Part shown: piece by piece, positions 1 to 10,244 of the stretch | How the letters are laid out: every line of letters begins with the position of its first letter | Position numbering within the stretch: the first letter of the stretch is position 1 | Assembly: GCA_013396755.1 (NCBI GenBank) | Contig: VWZF01005817.1 | Coordinates: 519,578 to 583,577 of the forward strand | Source of the DNA: Sclerurus mexicanus | Lineage: Eukaryota > Chordata > Aves > Passeriformes > Furnariidae | Direction of reading: 5' to 3' | Length of the DNA stretch: 64,000 bases | Position numbers and translations under genes: made by a program | Notes under the pieces: generated by a model | What the model was told of the DNA's origin: nothing | Seen by the model: only the letters and a program-made list of their open reading frames with translations | Databases searched by the model: none

Positions 1-886
1 ACACAGAAAGATTTGAGATGGGAGACAGCTGGAAAAAGAGGAAAGCTTTTAGATGCCTATGCTCTCATGTGGCTTTTCCTGCAAGAAATCACACCCAGAA
101 ATGTAGCAAAAAGCAATTTTTTTTTCATTTTTTTTAAAAAGTAAATAGTCTTTGTATGTAATGGCATAGCGAAGGTGAACTGAGCTGCCATCACTGATGC
201 TCCACTACTCAGCAAGGTCAATTCTTCTGTCCCTGACATTCTAAATATTTGTTTTTCTACCAACCATTGCAATGGTTTTCTGAGGCCAATGCTCAAAGAT
301 GGTCTGTGAAAAATGAGCCCAAGCCAATGTGCTCTTTATCAAGTTTGCTTTGCTTTCTATAATCTGTGAAGATTTTCTAGGAAAGCCGTGGAAAATGAGA
401 GAAGTAGCCAAGTGTCTCAGCAAAGCAGAGGAAGCTGGTTTTACTTAGCTTTTTTAGCGTTCCTGTGAGCTCTGCAGTACAAAAGCATTAAAAGAAACAC
501 CCACCAAATACCAGACAGAAACATTTCTACTTGGGTTAAATATTCCTGAGCACTCCAAGGCTGTCTTCTACGAGCCCAAGTGTTTATCCATAGCCTTCAG
601 CCAAAACCCTACAGATTTATATACCAGTGTACATACACATTTAAATTTAAAAAAATAATCTCTGCAGGTCTTCTATATACATCAAGGAACAGAATCCAAA
701 GCAGACTTAGCTCTTTGAGGTCTGCCCACTTGGAGAGCAATTTTTGACAGGCAGTCAGGCAGATCCTTATGGAGAAAAACCCTATGGAAGAGGAGCGTGA
801 TGCAAAGGAAAGAGCCGGGGAAGTGCTGAGAGTGGAGCTCAGCCCTCTGGACACGCTGGGTTAGTGTGGTTCTTTACACTGCTCAC
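1..886. other. ATIC intron 9 (partial)
   Basis: Intronic by position. No further ATIC exon, named repeat or RNA gene was recognised on either strand. Confidence 0.6.
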
Positions 887-994
887 CTCTGCTCCGGGCG
901 TAGGCAGAGGCCAAGGGCGTCAGGCTCTTGTGCAAGTCGTGCACCATGCACACTTGCGCCTCCTCCTCGCTGAGTGGAACTCCAACAGCAGCAC
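887..994 (-). CDS. ATIC: ATIC exon 9
   Basis: Encodes AAVGVPLSEEEAQVCM, VHDLHKSLTPLASAYARSR, equivalent to human residues 273-307. The acceptor is CCGCTAG and the donor GTGAGC. The exon is 108 nt, phase 1 to phase 1. The next exon (human GADRMSSFGDF) was looked for on the minus strand in 1-886 and not found, so it should lie left of the window. Confidence 0.95.
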
Positions 995-3900
995 CTAGCG
1001 GGAAACACAAGCCAGGGCACTCCAGCCTTGTCCCTGGGACACCCTGCCAGGGTAAGGAACACACACACCACTTGGCAGGGCCTGCCAGAAGCTGGAGTGT
1101 GCCCAAAGAGAAAAGCGTGGTGAGGAGGAGCCGCCCTACCTGCGGGACTGACGTGTTTGAAGGAGGCTGCTGCCGGAATGCCCAGAGCCTGCTTGAGCTC
1201 CTTCACCAGCTGCCAGGCGTTGAGGGCATCACAGAGGTTGATGAACCCTGGAGAGCCATTCACCACTGCAAACACAGCACACAGGCACGTTAAAGCAGGC
1301 AGGACCCTCTCCTCAGGGTCTGGAGAGCGAGCACAAAAGATGTCTCCCACTGAGAGCTGAAATCACTACAAATCATTCCTGTCAAATGACCCTGGCTCCT
1401 CAGCAACTGGTTAAGTGCCCAGGAATCCACAGGGAGAGTCAAGGCCCTTTAAAAGTCTGCTCTCAAAACCCTTTGCTCTGGCCCCGAAAGAAGAACTGCT
1501 TGTTCCGACATGGCAGCAACTGTGTGAGTGTTTCAGGAGACTGGAGGGAAGGGCCATTTTAACAATAATCCATATCCAGGATGAGTGAACACAGTGTTGT
1601 TCAGCTGCCATACTGGGAGGAAGACTTGCAAGCAAATCAACCTCCCGTGCAGGAATGGAAAAGCTTCCTAAGAGGTCCCAGAGCTGAAACTGGGAAATGC
1701 TGCAACACAAAGCTTCACTGTTCATTCAACAGCACAATGCCTGCACACAGTGGAAGCAGTCTCAAGAACAACAGTAGCCAGGCTTTCTCTCCAAAACAGG
1801 GGTTTCCCTCACTGCAACAATGCTGTGATGAGTGGCACATCCCATAAAATGGCAGAGACACACACCAGACCTCTCCTGAACTCCTAAGTGAGGCAAGTGC
1901 TCCTCCCCTCTGCCACCATCAGCAGAAGCAACATTCTACAAAACTAAGGTAATAAACCTCTGCTCAAAACCATCGAAGAAATTTAAAAAAAAGGAACAAA
2001 CCCAACTCAAAACTAGAGAAGAACAGCTTCGTTTCCAGACAGAGTAAATGGTAACACAAGAAGGTGAGGAACATACTAAACAAAGAAAATGGCAAGCAGA
2101 AAAGCATCTTCAAAGGATGATGAGGTTTTCCTTTGCAAAGTCCGGATGTAATGCCAAGCAAAAAGTACGCTGCATAAATCTGTTTCAAGTATCTTGAACA
2201 CACAATCCTACAGTAACAGAGACCATGGAGCTGCAGTAAGTCTTGGGATCAGCAGACAAGCTTTTCTGCCTCACACAGCTCAGCCTTTTAACTGCAAAGG
2301 TAGTGCCACTCAGTAATAAAGTAGTTGTGAAGGCATTGCCAGCCATCCCTTGGCCTTTGAGTTTGAAAGATAGCCAGCAGACACGTCCAACCTCCTCCAT
2401 TCCCAGCCATCCCAGACCTCCCTTTTGGCTGGCACGGGCAAGCTCACCTGTCAGGGGCAGCTTGGATCTCGTGGTGTAGAGCTGTGCAGGACTCTGGTGA
2501 GGATTCATGCCGTACCTCAGGGGCAGCTGGGACACCCCCTTGCTGTACTCCTTCCTGAAGTAGTCAGAGATGGCTGCATCGTACTGGGCAGTGTGGGTGA
2601 AGGCCTGGGGACACAACAGGGGACAACTGTCAACTCACAAACATCAGCTTACAAAGGATCTGGTGCTTGAAGAGGTGAAGAATTAAAGGGAAACGCGTCT
2701 GGCCCAGCCCTTCACAGCAAGCAAACGCGACCAACCTTCAGTGCCAGGAGCCTCCTGGTCTCCATGGCAGTGTCTCTGTCCCCTGATGCCGCCATCTCTT
2801 TGGCTACTGCAGAGTAGTCTGCAGGGTCACACACAACTGTCACCCGGGCATGGTTCTTGGCAGCCGCCCGCAGCAGGGCCACTCCCCCTGCAAGAGAAGG
2901 GCACAGGCGTGAAGCTCTTCCCTCCTGGACACGGCACAACCAGGAGCCACAGCCGAGCCCAGGAAGGGACATGCACCCATCCCTCAATTGTGCCACATGA
3001 ATGTGCCCTCTCCCTCCAGCACAGAGCAGGGTGGGAGTGCTCTTCAAAATGCACAAGGCTGGTGAGTTTGAATCAATGCACTAGTGAAGGTCCAGGCCTT
3101 TGCAGACCCAGGGAGAGCTGCATGGCGAGGAAAGAGGTCATGGGCTGTGATGAGCAGCTGGGGCAAGAATGTCTTCAAACAGCACAGCCACGTGCCAAGG
3201 ATGGCTGTCTCCACACGTGGCTTAAGCACCACCCTCTGCAACATCAGGGTGGGCAGGGGTCTACAGAAAGATTTACTTCTACACTGCCAAGCAACAAAGG
3301 CTCCCAAATCTCTCTGCAAATAATAATGAATCTTGCCCAGGTCCTCTGTGTGAGATAAAACACCACAGTTACCCCTAAAGTCTGACTCTGCACAGCTATT
3401 GCAACACTTTAAATCATAGAAGATACGAGGTTGTATCAAAGAAAAAGCAGAGGCCGGCACTGCATCATGCAGAGCAAGTATTACTTCATAAAACATTTAA
3501 TAGAGAGCTCTGCTGGGCACCATTTGGACTAAACTACTGCAGGAAAATTCAATCCCAGTTCACCTGCATGGCACAAAACTCTGCCTGTACTGTTCACAAC
3601 CTCCCAAGGTGTTGCAGTGAAAGAAGAGCAAGCCTTTTGGGGTTAATAACTAGGAAGAAGAGAAAATCTGCTAATACAGGTGTCCATGCTTCCAAACTCA
3701 GGTCCTAAGTACTCTCCCACATACGCCAACCAACCCCTTTCCTTGTAACAGCTTCCAGCAGTGAAGGTCTCAGCGATCCCCAGAGCATTTTCAGTGGTTC
3801 AGCCTTTTCTCCCCAAAGCTCATGTTTTTTTAAGTTTGTATTACACTGCCAGAGGCAGCAAAAGATGTTTAATTTGCTGTGTTTCAGTAGGAAGCATGCT

Positions 3901-6900
3901 GCACCTGGCCTTTCCTCCTGCAGTACCTCAGGCTCCTTCTTTCGGGCAGTGCCCCATGCAGTGTGCCTTCCCAGCCTGTTACTTGCCATTTTAATTGCAG
4001 ATCTGCTTAAAAGCAACGAGGCTTACCCAGCTATGCCTTCAGTCTGCTCCTTGCAGCTCCTGAGCAGACCTCCTTTGTGGGTGTGCAAGGCACCAAACAA
4101 AAAGGCAAAGAACTGAGACCACTTAAGAGATCAGCAGCAGCAAGTCTGTCTGAAAAACAGATCTGCTCTCCCTTTAACTTACCAATATCAATCTTTTCCA
4201 CTGCGTCTTGAACAGTCACACCAGGAGAAGAAACGGTCTTCACAAAGGGGTAGAGGTTACACACTACAACTCTGAGAATTGAGGGGGAAAACGGTTATTC
4301 AGCAGAAAAATGAGCTTGACAAGCACAAGAACAGCGTTTTCATTGTCTTGTTTCTCAGGGACCAACTACAACCCTGTGGCCAAGGCTTCTTTCTCCAAAA
4401 GACTTCAGAGACGCTGGTGCTCAGCCAAAGGCCAAGCAATGGCACGGTGTATTCTGACACTTAACTGAACTCTGTATCAAACAACGTTAGAACCACAATT
4501 TACAGAAACCAGTTTAAAGGAAGAGCTTCTTTGAGTACAATTTAAATGTTCAGTGATTTTGGGGTGCAACTTGAGCCATTCCAAAGGACTTCAAAGTGGG
4601 CTCTCCCAGCAGCACTGAAAACAGGGACCCAGTAAGCACCCAGGGCAAGGTCTGTTGCAAAAAAAGTACAATCAATCTAATTTTCCCCACCTTTTCCAAG
4701 AGCAGAAAATGACCTACATATCACCTTCTGGACTTTTAAAATACCAACGTACGAAATCTGAGCGTGCAGCCCAGATCCCATAAAGCCTCTGTAGCACATG
4801 AAAGCAGGGGGGAAAATTGACTTTTCCCTCTCAAGCTAAGACTGGACCTTGCTGGAATTAGTTTTTTCATCTGATCTGGAAGAAGGTCTGTATTCCAGCA
4901 AGCATGAAATAATAACTTGCCCTGTGCCACCCTACCAGGGCCACACGAACTGTGGCAGAAGAGGGGATTTGTTCTGACCTTCACAAACAAGGTTTTTAAT
5001 CCAAGAGAATTAATTTACTCTCTTGATCTGAATATACGAAGGTATTGAACTCCAACACGTGGGCAGTACTGGCAGTGAATTGTTGTGATGCATACCCTCA
5101 TGTTCAACTTCTAATATTCCTTTGCTCCCACCCTGTGTGAACTCAAGCAGAAGGGATGATCAGCTTCCAGTGCGGCTTTCAGAACCCTCTATGTCTCAAA
5201 ATTTCCTACAATCTCTTATTGTCTCTTTGGTTTCTAATACCCCTTTCCCCCCAGTCCATTCATGCTCCTGATCTGTTGCAAACCATCAGGAATCTGTGGG
5301 CTTTAATGCTGCTAATGCTTTTATCTGTGGAAATTCAGATAATCAAAATCAAGCTTTCCTACTTGACTTGAATATGCAAATTATATGCAGTCATGCAAAG
5401 ACAGTCCTGCGAGGATCAGCTACTTCTGCTTTTTGTAAGAGAACCTGAACCCAAATTATCACTCTGGATGCAAGTGCACTATAAGTCACTGATACAAGGG
5501 CATGTTATTCCCCCTGCAATTCAGCAGAGCCTGCTTTAATATGCAGCGTGCTCTGAAGAGCCACCACTGCTGAGCCATCTATGAGGATTCCTGCTGTTTT
5601 AAATTTCAGGTTTTCAAATTCAGCCTGGAAATCCATCCATCAGTTTTTAAAAGTAATTCTAAAACTTAAGATGCATTCTGGCCTACGGTCATACTGCACC
5701 TCCCATCCTGGTTATACCTACAGTTTACTACGTCCAGCTAAACCAGGAGCTACTCACTGACATACAACTGGTTATTCACAAGCACTGGTTAGATGTTAAC
5801 ACCAGTTAGTTACACATAGTCCCTAACTGTCCTGTGTGACTGAACAAAGTAAATACATTCTAACAAAAACAGAAAAAAAAACCCTTTAGTACATCAGTGC
5901 ACAAACTGTTCTACTTCAGTTTCTGGCTGCAGCTCAGTTGCTCCCATGGTGGCTCTCAAAGTTTAAGTTTTCTGTCTCTTATCTGTGTGTTTTCTGTCTG
6001 AACAAATGCTGTGTGTTCCTGACCCACTTCTCATGTCTATTCTTTATTTATGTTTTGAAACTCAGTAAACATTATGCAAATATCAAAGGGTATATTTACT
6101 AAGCAAGTATTTCAAAACCAGGAGTTGCCATCTGAGGAGACACGTGGAACCAAGCTGAGGGGAGATGAGCCAGCTTCAAAAGTACTCAACTCTGCAACAC
6201 GTGTAACGTGGCCCTACATTGACTAACTGTAACGTGTCAAAATTCCCAGAGAACCAGAAGAAAGTAGAACCTCTGTTCCCTGTGGAAACCACAGTATAAC
6301 TTTTTCCTGGTTTAGTTTTCTCTTGCTGCAAGTGATGAAGATGCATCTGTAGAAAATTGTATTTTTAAATACAAAGTGTCCCCTGCCAGGCAAAAGGAAG
6401 GAGACTGCAGATGTTACAACCCCTACTGCTCCCATTCCCTGGTGTTGACTGGTCTCCAGTGCTGGTTTTTGATTACTGATGCTTTCCATCATGTCCCCCA
6501 GTATTTACCTTACGAGGCTGAAATCCTGTTTCTTCATATCAGCATTATCCTCTGGAATATTGCGAGCCAAGATGCCTATTTACAAAAAATGGCACAACTT
6601 CATTGAGAAAGAGCTAAATCACCAACAGTTTTTTAATTCAACATCTCCCTTCAGGCTGTGCTTTTCCTCAAGAGACTTTCCACCACAAACTTTCTGATTC
6701 TAGTTCAGACAATACCATCAGCCCCTACGCCTTTATTCCATTTTACAGGCTCTTTGGCTGTTCAAATTCCATACTAACAAGTGTTTTCCCCCAATGCTAA
6801 ATCCTAGAGCATTCCAAGTATGAACAGCAATCTCAAAAACGAACTTCATAAGCACTCAGCTCCTACCCTTAAATCTGTCATTAAGGAGTTCACGAGAGAG

Positions 6901-8831
6901 AAAAAGGGCACCTGCCCTATGAAACAAAGGAAGCAAGAGAGGCTGTGCCTCTAGCTGAACAGTGGAGGTGCCTGCTTGGGTCTAGAATCAGGCAGGTGAC
7001 AGGCTGGCACAGTGCAAGCAACAGCACAACCCTGGGTCAGAGATTGTCCCCAGCCCCCAGGTATGATGGGCAACAGGTTCCACCTGAGAGGTCTCAAGCA
7101 CAGTAACGGGATGAGAGAGCAGATGGATTAATGTGCAGATGGACTAATTGTCAGAGATCTTCCCTGCTGAAGAGGAGCCAGAGAACATAAGAGTAGGCAG
7201 AAATCACCCACTAAAGATTACACTGTCACACTTCTTATGCGGCACACAAGACTCATGCACAGGTTAAACTCCGTGGAGCTCTCTGCCTGAACACGCCTGC
7301 AACTGACTCTGCAAAGGATGTGCAAAGGCATCTAATGAGAAGCTCTGTTACTGATAGCCCCGGGGAGAAAGAGCTCTGCACGGATGCCAGCATAGCAACA
7401 AGGAAGTAATTGAGCCACCATGCACTTCTCCACCCCATGGCTTTTCACCTCTCCTTCTGCTCCTACAGCAAATCTGTTCTCATTACTCCGTTCTTCCACA
7501 CAACCCTTAAAAAAAGACATCTATCAACCCCTTCTTCCCACCCTCACTGCCCATGGAGTTCTCTTCTAGACTGAAAAACATATTAGCAGAAACATACCAG
7601 CATGGACTGCAGGATGAAGGGTTTTCACACGTCCACCCAGCATCTCTGGGAAGCCCGTCAGGTCTGAAACATCTCTGCTCAAGGAGAAAACAGCATGGTA
7701 ACAGATATGCCATACTGACTTTATCTATAGGAAGAATCAACCAAACCAAAAGAATTGTATAAATTTCACTACAAAACCGCCCTATGCCAAAGGGGCAACA
7801 ACTGTTTTTTCCCATGAATGGAAATAAAGCTCATGGGTCACACTCAACTAAGCAGTACAGTTATTTCTTAAATGCAGTGGAATAACCAAGATAAGCAAAT
7901 CTCAAGTCAACATGGTTTCTAGAGAGAATGGAAGGCCATGCTAAGGTAATGCAACACATCCATGCTCTTCTCCCCAGCTTAGAAAAAACATTAATTGAAG
8001 TTTCACCACTCCCTGTGACTGTTTAGGATGAGGAAAGGGGAAATGTGACCATAATTTGCTTCAGGCTTCACTGATAGCACAGCCAAGCAAAGGATTTGGA
8101 GAGACATGACCAAGTACAGTCATGCTGTTTTGGTCAGTGATTCTGGGCAAATTTGTTCTGGTTTCTTCCATGCTGTGATTAAAAAGCAGTTCTGGACAAA
8201 TAAAAATGGTTTCTGGTGCAGTGGTGACTGTACATGCACCTTCACAAACAGCAGATGCACAACATTTAAATGCTGTGTCTGGATAAGTGCTCCACCGTGC
8301 TGGGAAGATTATTTTTTGTGACAAATTAACTCCAGCGAGCTTCAAAACATTCCTGACACCTGCCAGCCCCTGTTCCAGGACCAGCCTGCACCTGGCTGTG
8401 AGGAGCAGCACTGGGGTCAGAGTATGAACATCAAGGTAACAGATTGCCCCGTGGAAACAAAGCTGACTTAAGGCAGGCAAAGCATCCCCTCCCACACCTC
8501 TCTGTGTGCTGACCTGCACGGTAACGCTCTTCACCCAGTCAACCAAGCCCAAGAAGCTTCTGAAGTTTGCTCTGGGGCAGGTTTATTTATTGGAAAGGAA
8601 GACTTGCTTTCAGGCCATTTTTGCTCACAGAGAAAACAACTTAAGCAACCTCAGGGCCCAAACAGGGTGCATTTTTGTGGAGACATACAGGGGAGTGCGT
8701 GTACCTGACAGGCAAGCCAGCATCTCTCAGGGACTTGGCTGTTCCTCCGGAGGCAATCAAACCCAGGCCGAGCGCGTGCAGGCTCTTGGCAAATTCCACT
8801 AGGTTGGTCTTGTCAGAGACGCTGAGCAAAG
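887..8831 (-). CDS. ATIC: ATIC, partial gene (coding exons 2-9)
   Basis: Bifunctional purine biosynthesis enzyme of the cytosol. The C-terminal part formylates AICAR with 10-formyl-THF and the N-terminal part closes the ring to IMP. Eight exons on the minus strand read LLSVSDKT, GFPEMLGGRVKTLHP, ILARNIPEDNADM, CNLYPFVKTV, LLRAAAKNHARVTVV, PLRYGMNPHQ, SFKHVSPAG and AAVGVPLSEEEA. These are the human ATIC blocks in order. Exon lengths are 127, 77, 67, 89, 152, 157, 126 and 108 nt, and every splice phase agrees. The total of 903 nt equals human residues 7-307 with no gap. The whole cyclohydrolase domain except its first residues is present, together with the start of the transformylase domain including the KH pair. 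The later exons lie left of position 1, and exon 1 was not found. The gene looks intact and under constraint. Identification is from recalled human sequence; no database search was run. Confidence 0.97.
1140..1265 (-). CDS. ATIC: ATIC exon 8
   Basis: Encodes VVNGSPGFINLCDALNAW, QLVKELKQALGIPAAA and SFKHVSPAG, equivalent to human residues 230-272. The Lys-His pair of SFKHVSPAG is the transformylase catalytic pair (human Lys266/His267). The acceptor is TGTTTGCAG and the donor GTAGGG. The exon is 126 nt, phase 1 to phase 1. Confidence 0.97.
1266..2447 (-). other. ATIC intron 7
   Basis: Intron of 1,182 nt between exons 7 and 8, bounded by donor GTGAGC and acceptor TTTGCAG on the minus strand. 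I see no repeat or RNA gene in it. Confidence 0.85.
2448..2604 (-). CDS. ATIC: ATIC exon 7
   Basis: Encodes AFTHTAQYDAAISDYF, KEYSKGVSQLPLRYGM and NPHQSPAQLY, equivalent to human residues 178-229, the link from the cyclohydrolase to the transformylase domain. RYGMNPHQ is the conserved block at the start of the transformylase part. The acceptor is TGTCCCCAG and the donor GTGAGC. The exon is 157 nt and ends in phase 1. Confidence 0.97.
2736..2887 (-). CDS. ATIC: ATIC exon 6
   Basis: Encodes GVALLRAAAKNHARVTVV and then the ETRRLLALK segment, equivalent to human residues 127-177, including catalytic Lys137 in AAAKNH. The acceptor is CTCTTGCAG. The donor GTTGGT is a usable but weaker-than-consensus GT site. 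The exon ends in phase 0 after LALK, exactly where AFTHTAQYD resumes in exon 7. Confidence 0.96.
2888..4182 (-). other. ATIC intron 5
   Basis: Intron of 1,295 nt between exons 5 and 6. Open frames crossing it and the exon on the opposite strand are antisense shadows. No named repeat was recognised. Confidence 0.85.
4183..4271 (-). CDS. ATIC: ATIC exon 5
   Basis: Encodes VVVCNLYPFVKTV, SSPGVTVQDAVEKIDIG, equivalent to human residues 98-126. It carries Tyr104 (NLYPF) and Asp125 (IDIG) of the cyclohydrolase site. The acceptor is AATTCTCAG, the donor GTAAGT, and the length 89 nt. It ends with the single G that completes Gly127 in the next exon. Confidence 0.96.
4272..6508 (-). other. ATIC intron 4
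   Basis: Intron of 2,237 nt between exons 4 and 5. It is AT-rich, with short A and T runs. I see no exon-like or repeat-like sequence. Confidence 0.85.
6509..6575 (-). CDS. ATIC: ATIC exon 4
   Basis: Short 67-nt exon encoding GILARNIPEDNADM then KKQDFSLVR, equivalent to human residues 75-97. The acceptor is GTAAATAG and the donor GTAAAT. Phases match exons 3 and 5. The second half (KKQDFSLV against human ARLDFNLI) is the most diverged part of the enzyme seen here. Confidence 0.94.
6576..7597 (-). other. ATIC intron 3
   Basis: Intron of 1,022 nt between exons 3 and 4. Nothing recognisable inside. Confidence 0.85.
7598..7674 (-). CDS. ATIC: ATIC exon 3
   Basis: Encodes RDVSDLTGFPEM followed by LGGRVKTLHPAVHAG, equivalent to human residues 50-74. 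Arg64, Lys66 and Thr67 of the cyclohydrolase active site are conserved. The acceptor is TTGAGCAG and the donor is GTATGT. The exon is 77 nt and passes from phase 2 to phase 1. The frame is too short to stand out as an ORF, and was found by following the protein between exons 2 and 5. Confidence 0.95.
7675..8704 (-). other. ATIC intron 2
   Basis: Intron of 1,030 nt between exons 2 and 3. Nothing recognisable inside. Confidence 0.85.
8705..8831 (-). CDS. ATIC: ATIC exon 2
   Basis: Encodes residues equivalent to human 7-49, the N-terminal MGS-like fold of IMP cyclohydrolase (LLSVSDKTNLVEF, IASGGTAKSLRDAG). The acceptor follows a pyrimidine tract ending CCTGCCAG. The exon opens with CT, which needs a G from exon 1 to make Ala, as in human. 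It ends GTCAG before donor GTACGC (phase 2). Confidence 0.96.
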
Positions 8832-8949
8832 CTGGCAGGCGGGAAGAGCGCGGGTGTTCGGGTTTTAACAGCGGAGCGGAGGAAACAAGAGCATTAAGTG
8901 AGTGAAGCCTTTAAAACTTCTGCAGGTGATTGCGAGTTGGCTGGGGAGG

Positions 8950-9147
8950 CCAAGGGCGCTCGGGCCTCACTTTTCTCCTCCCGGGGGGGCCCCGCAGGCG
9001 AGTCCACTCGGGGAATGGCCCCTCAGGGGATGGCCTTCAGGAGAAGGCCCCTCAGGAGAANGCTCAGCCGGCCGGGGTCGGCGCAGGAGCGGGGCCGGCC
9101 CTGCCCCGAGCACGCGGCGCGGAGGCGCCTTCCGGGCCGCGGCCGCT
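8950..9147 (-). promoter_or_regulatory. CpG-rich block, probable ATIC promoter / exon 1 region
   Basis: A GC- and CpG-dense block (NotI-like GCGGCCGC near 9138, many CG dinucleotides) lies just upstream of ATIC exon 2 on its 5' side, where a housekeeping promoter is expected. It is interrupted by N at 9061 and 9148. The part before the first N is a short tandem array of 15-16 bp units (GGATGGCCTTCAGG-like) at about 9010-9060. No minus-strand ATG suitable for exon 1 is present. Promoter activity is inferred from position and composition only. Confidence 0.45.
9061..9061. other. Ambiguous base / probable assembly join
   Basis: A single N immediately after a short GC-rich tandem repeat. It probably marks an unresolved or collapsed stretch, so spacing across it should not be trusted. 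Confidence 0.7.
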
Positions 9148-9148
9148 N
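9148..9148. other. Ambiguous base / probable assembly join
   Basis: A single N between the 86-base CpG-rich segment and the start of the GT-rich repeat. Both sides are difficult sequence, so this is another probable join of unknown true length. Confidence 0.7.
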
Positions 9149-9716
9149 GGGGGGGTACGTGTGTGTGTGTGGGTACATGTGTGTGTGGGCACACGTGTGG
9201 GGGTATATGTGGGGGGCACGTGTGTGTGTATGCACCTCACATACACATGTACATGTATGTGCACAGTGATGCACCTCACATACACATGTGTGCATGTATG
9301 TGCAGATGGGTGCACCTCACATACACAAATGCACATGTATGTGCTACAGACAGGGGTGCACTTCACACACATATATGTACGTGTATGTGCTACAGACGGG
9401 TGCACCTCATATAAACACGTGTATGTGTATGTGTGATGGGTGCACTACACACACACATGTGTACATGTATATGCCACAGACAGGGATGCACCTCATATAC
9501 ACACACATGTACATGTATGTGCACAGACAGGGGTGCACCTCACACACATGTACATGCATGTGCCACAGATGAGGTGCACCACACATATGTACATGTATGT
9601 GCCACAGACAGGGATGCACCTCACACACACGTACATATATGTGCACAGATGGGTGCACCTCACATACACACATGTGCATGTATGTGCCACAGACAGGGTG
9701 CACCACACATACAGTA
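9149..9716. repeat. TG-rich minisatellite, about 12 units of 38-46 bp
   Basis: Begins as a GT microsatellite (9155-9230) and becomes an irregular tandem array. The landmark TGCACCTCAC (or a close variant) recurs near 9232, 9271, 9312, 9358, 9402, 9442, 9488, 9534, 9575, 9616, 9654 and 9698. Between landmarks come ACACATGTACATGTATGTG and CACAGACAGGG-type segments. The Cys/His/Thr-rich frames through it on both strands are translations of the repeat, not proteins. Confidence 0.93.
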
Positions 9717-9721
9717 CAGTC

Positions 9722-10198
9722 AGGGTTGGAAGGGACCTCTGGAGATCCAGCAGTCAAAGCCCCCTGCCCAGGCAGAGTCACCTGCAGGAGGTGACACAGG
9801 AACATGACCAGGTGACACAGGGATGTGTCCAGGCGGGTTTGGAATATCTCTGGTGAGGGAGACTCCACGACCACCCCTGACTGCCTGTTCCAGTGCTCTG
9901 CCACCCTTCATGGAAAGAAGTTCCTGCTCATGTGGAGGTGGAACTTGTGTTTTGGTTTATAGCCACTGCTCCCTGTCCTGTTGCTAGAACCATCCTCTTG
10001 ACACCTGCCCTGAGATATTTATAAGCATTCATGAGATCCCCTCTCAGTCTTCTCTCCTACAGACTAACCAGGCTCAGCTCCCACACTGTCTCCTCATAAG
10101 AGAGATGCACCAGACCCCTCATCATCTTTGTGGCCTCTGCTGGACCGTCTCCAGTAGCTCCTTGTCTTCCTTGTGTGAAGGAGCCCAGAGCTGGACAC
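9722..10198 (-). mobile_element. CR1 LINE 3' fragment
   Basis: Runs from GGTTGGAAGGGACCTCTGG through CACCCTTCATGGAAAGAAG, GAGATCCCCTCTCAGTCTTC and GAGAGATGCACCAG to GAGCCCAGAGCTGGACAC. This is the complement of the 3' part of an avian CR1 element (end of ORF2 plus 3' UTR). It is 5'-truncated, as usual for CR1. It lies against the TG-rich minisatellite on the left, and similar TG-rich sequence resumes at 10199. Confidence 0.93.
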
Positions 10199-10244
10199 AT
10201 GTACACACATATATACATGCACATACATGTGTGTGTAGGTGCAC
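10199..10244. repeat. TG-rich sequence beyond the CR1 copy
   Basis: Contains ACATGTACACACATATATAC and ACATACATGTGTGTG, then GGTGCAC. The composition and words match the minisatellite at 9149-9716 on the other side of the CR1 copy. Confidence 0.7.

Noticed and set aside
600..860. Possible ATIC exon 10 on the minus strand left of exon 9
   Set aside because: The reverse frames do not show the expected MSSFGDFVALSD block. The exon must lie outside the window.
2741..3358. Plus-strand open frame of 205 codons
   Set aside because: It is antisense to ATIC exon 6 and its intron; the minus-strand protein explains the coding constraint.
9149..9900. Several long Cys/His/Thr-rich open frames on both strands
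   Set aside because: They are translations of the TG-rich minisatellite and the adjoining CR1.
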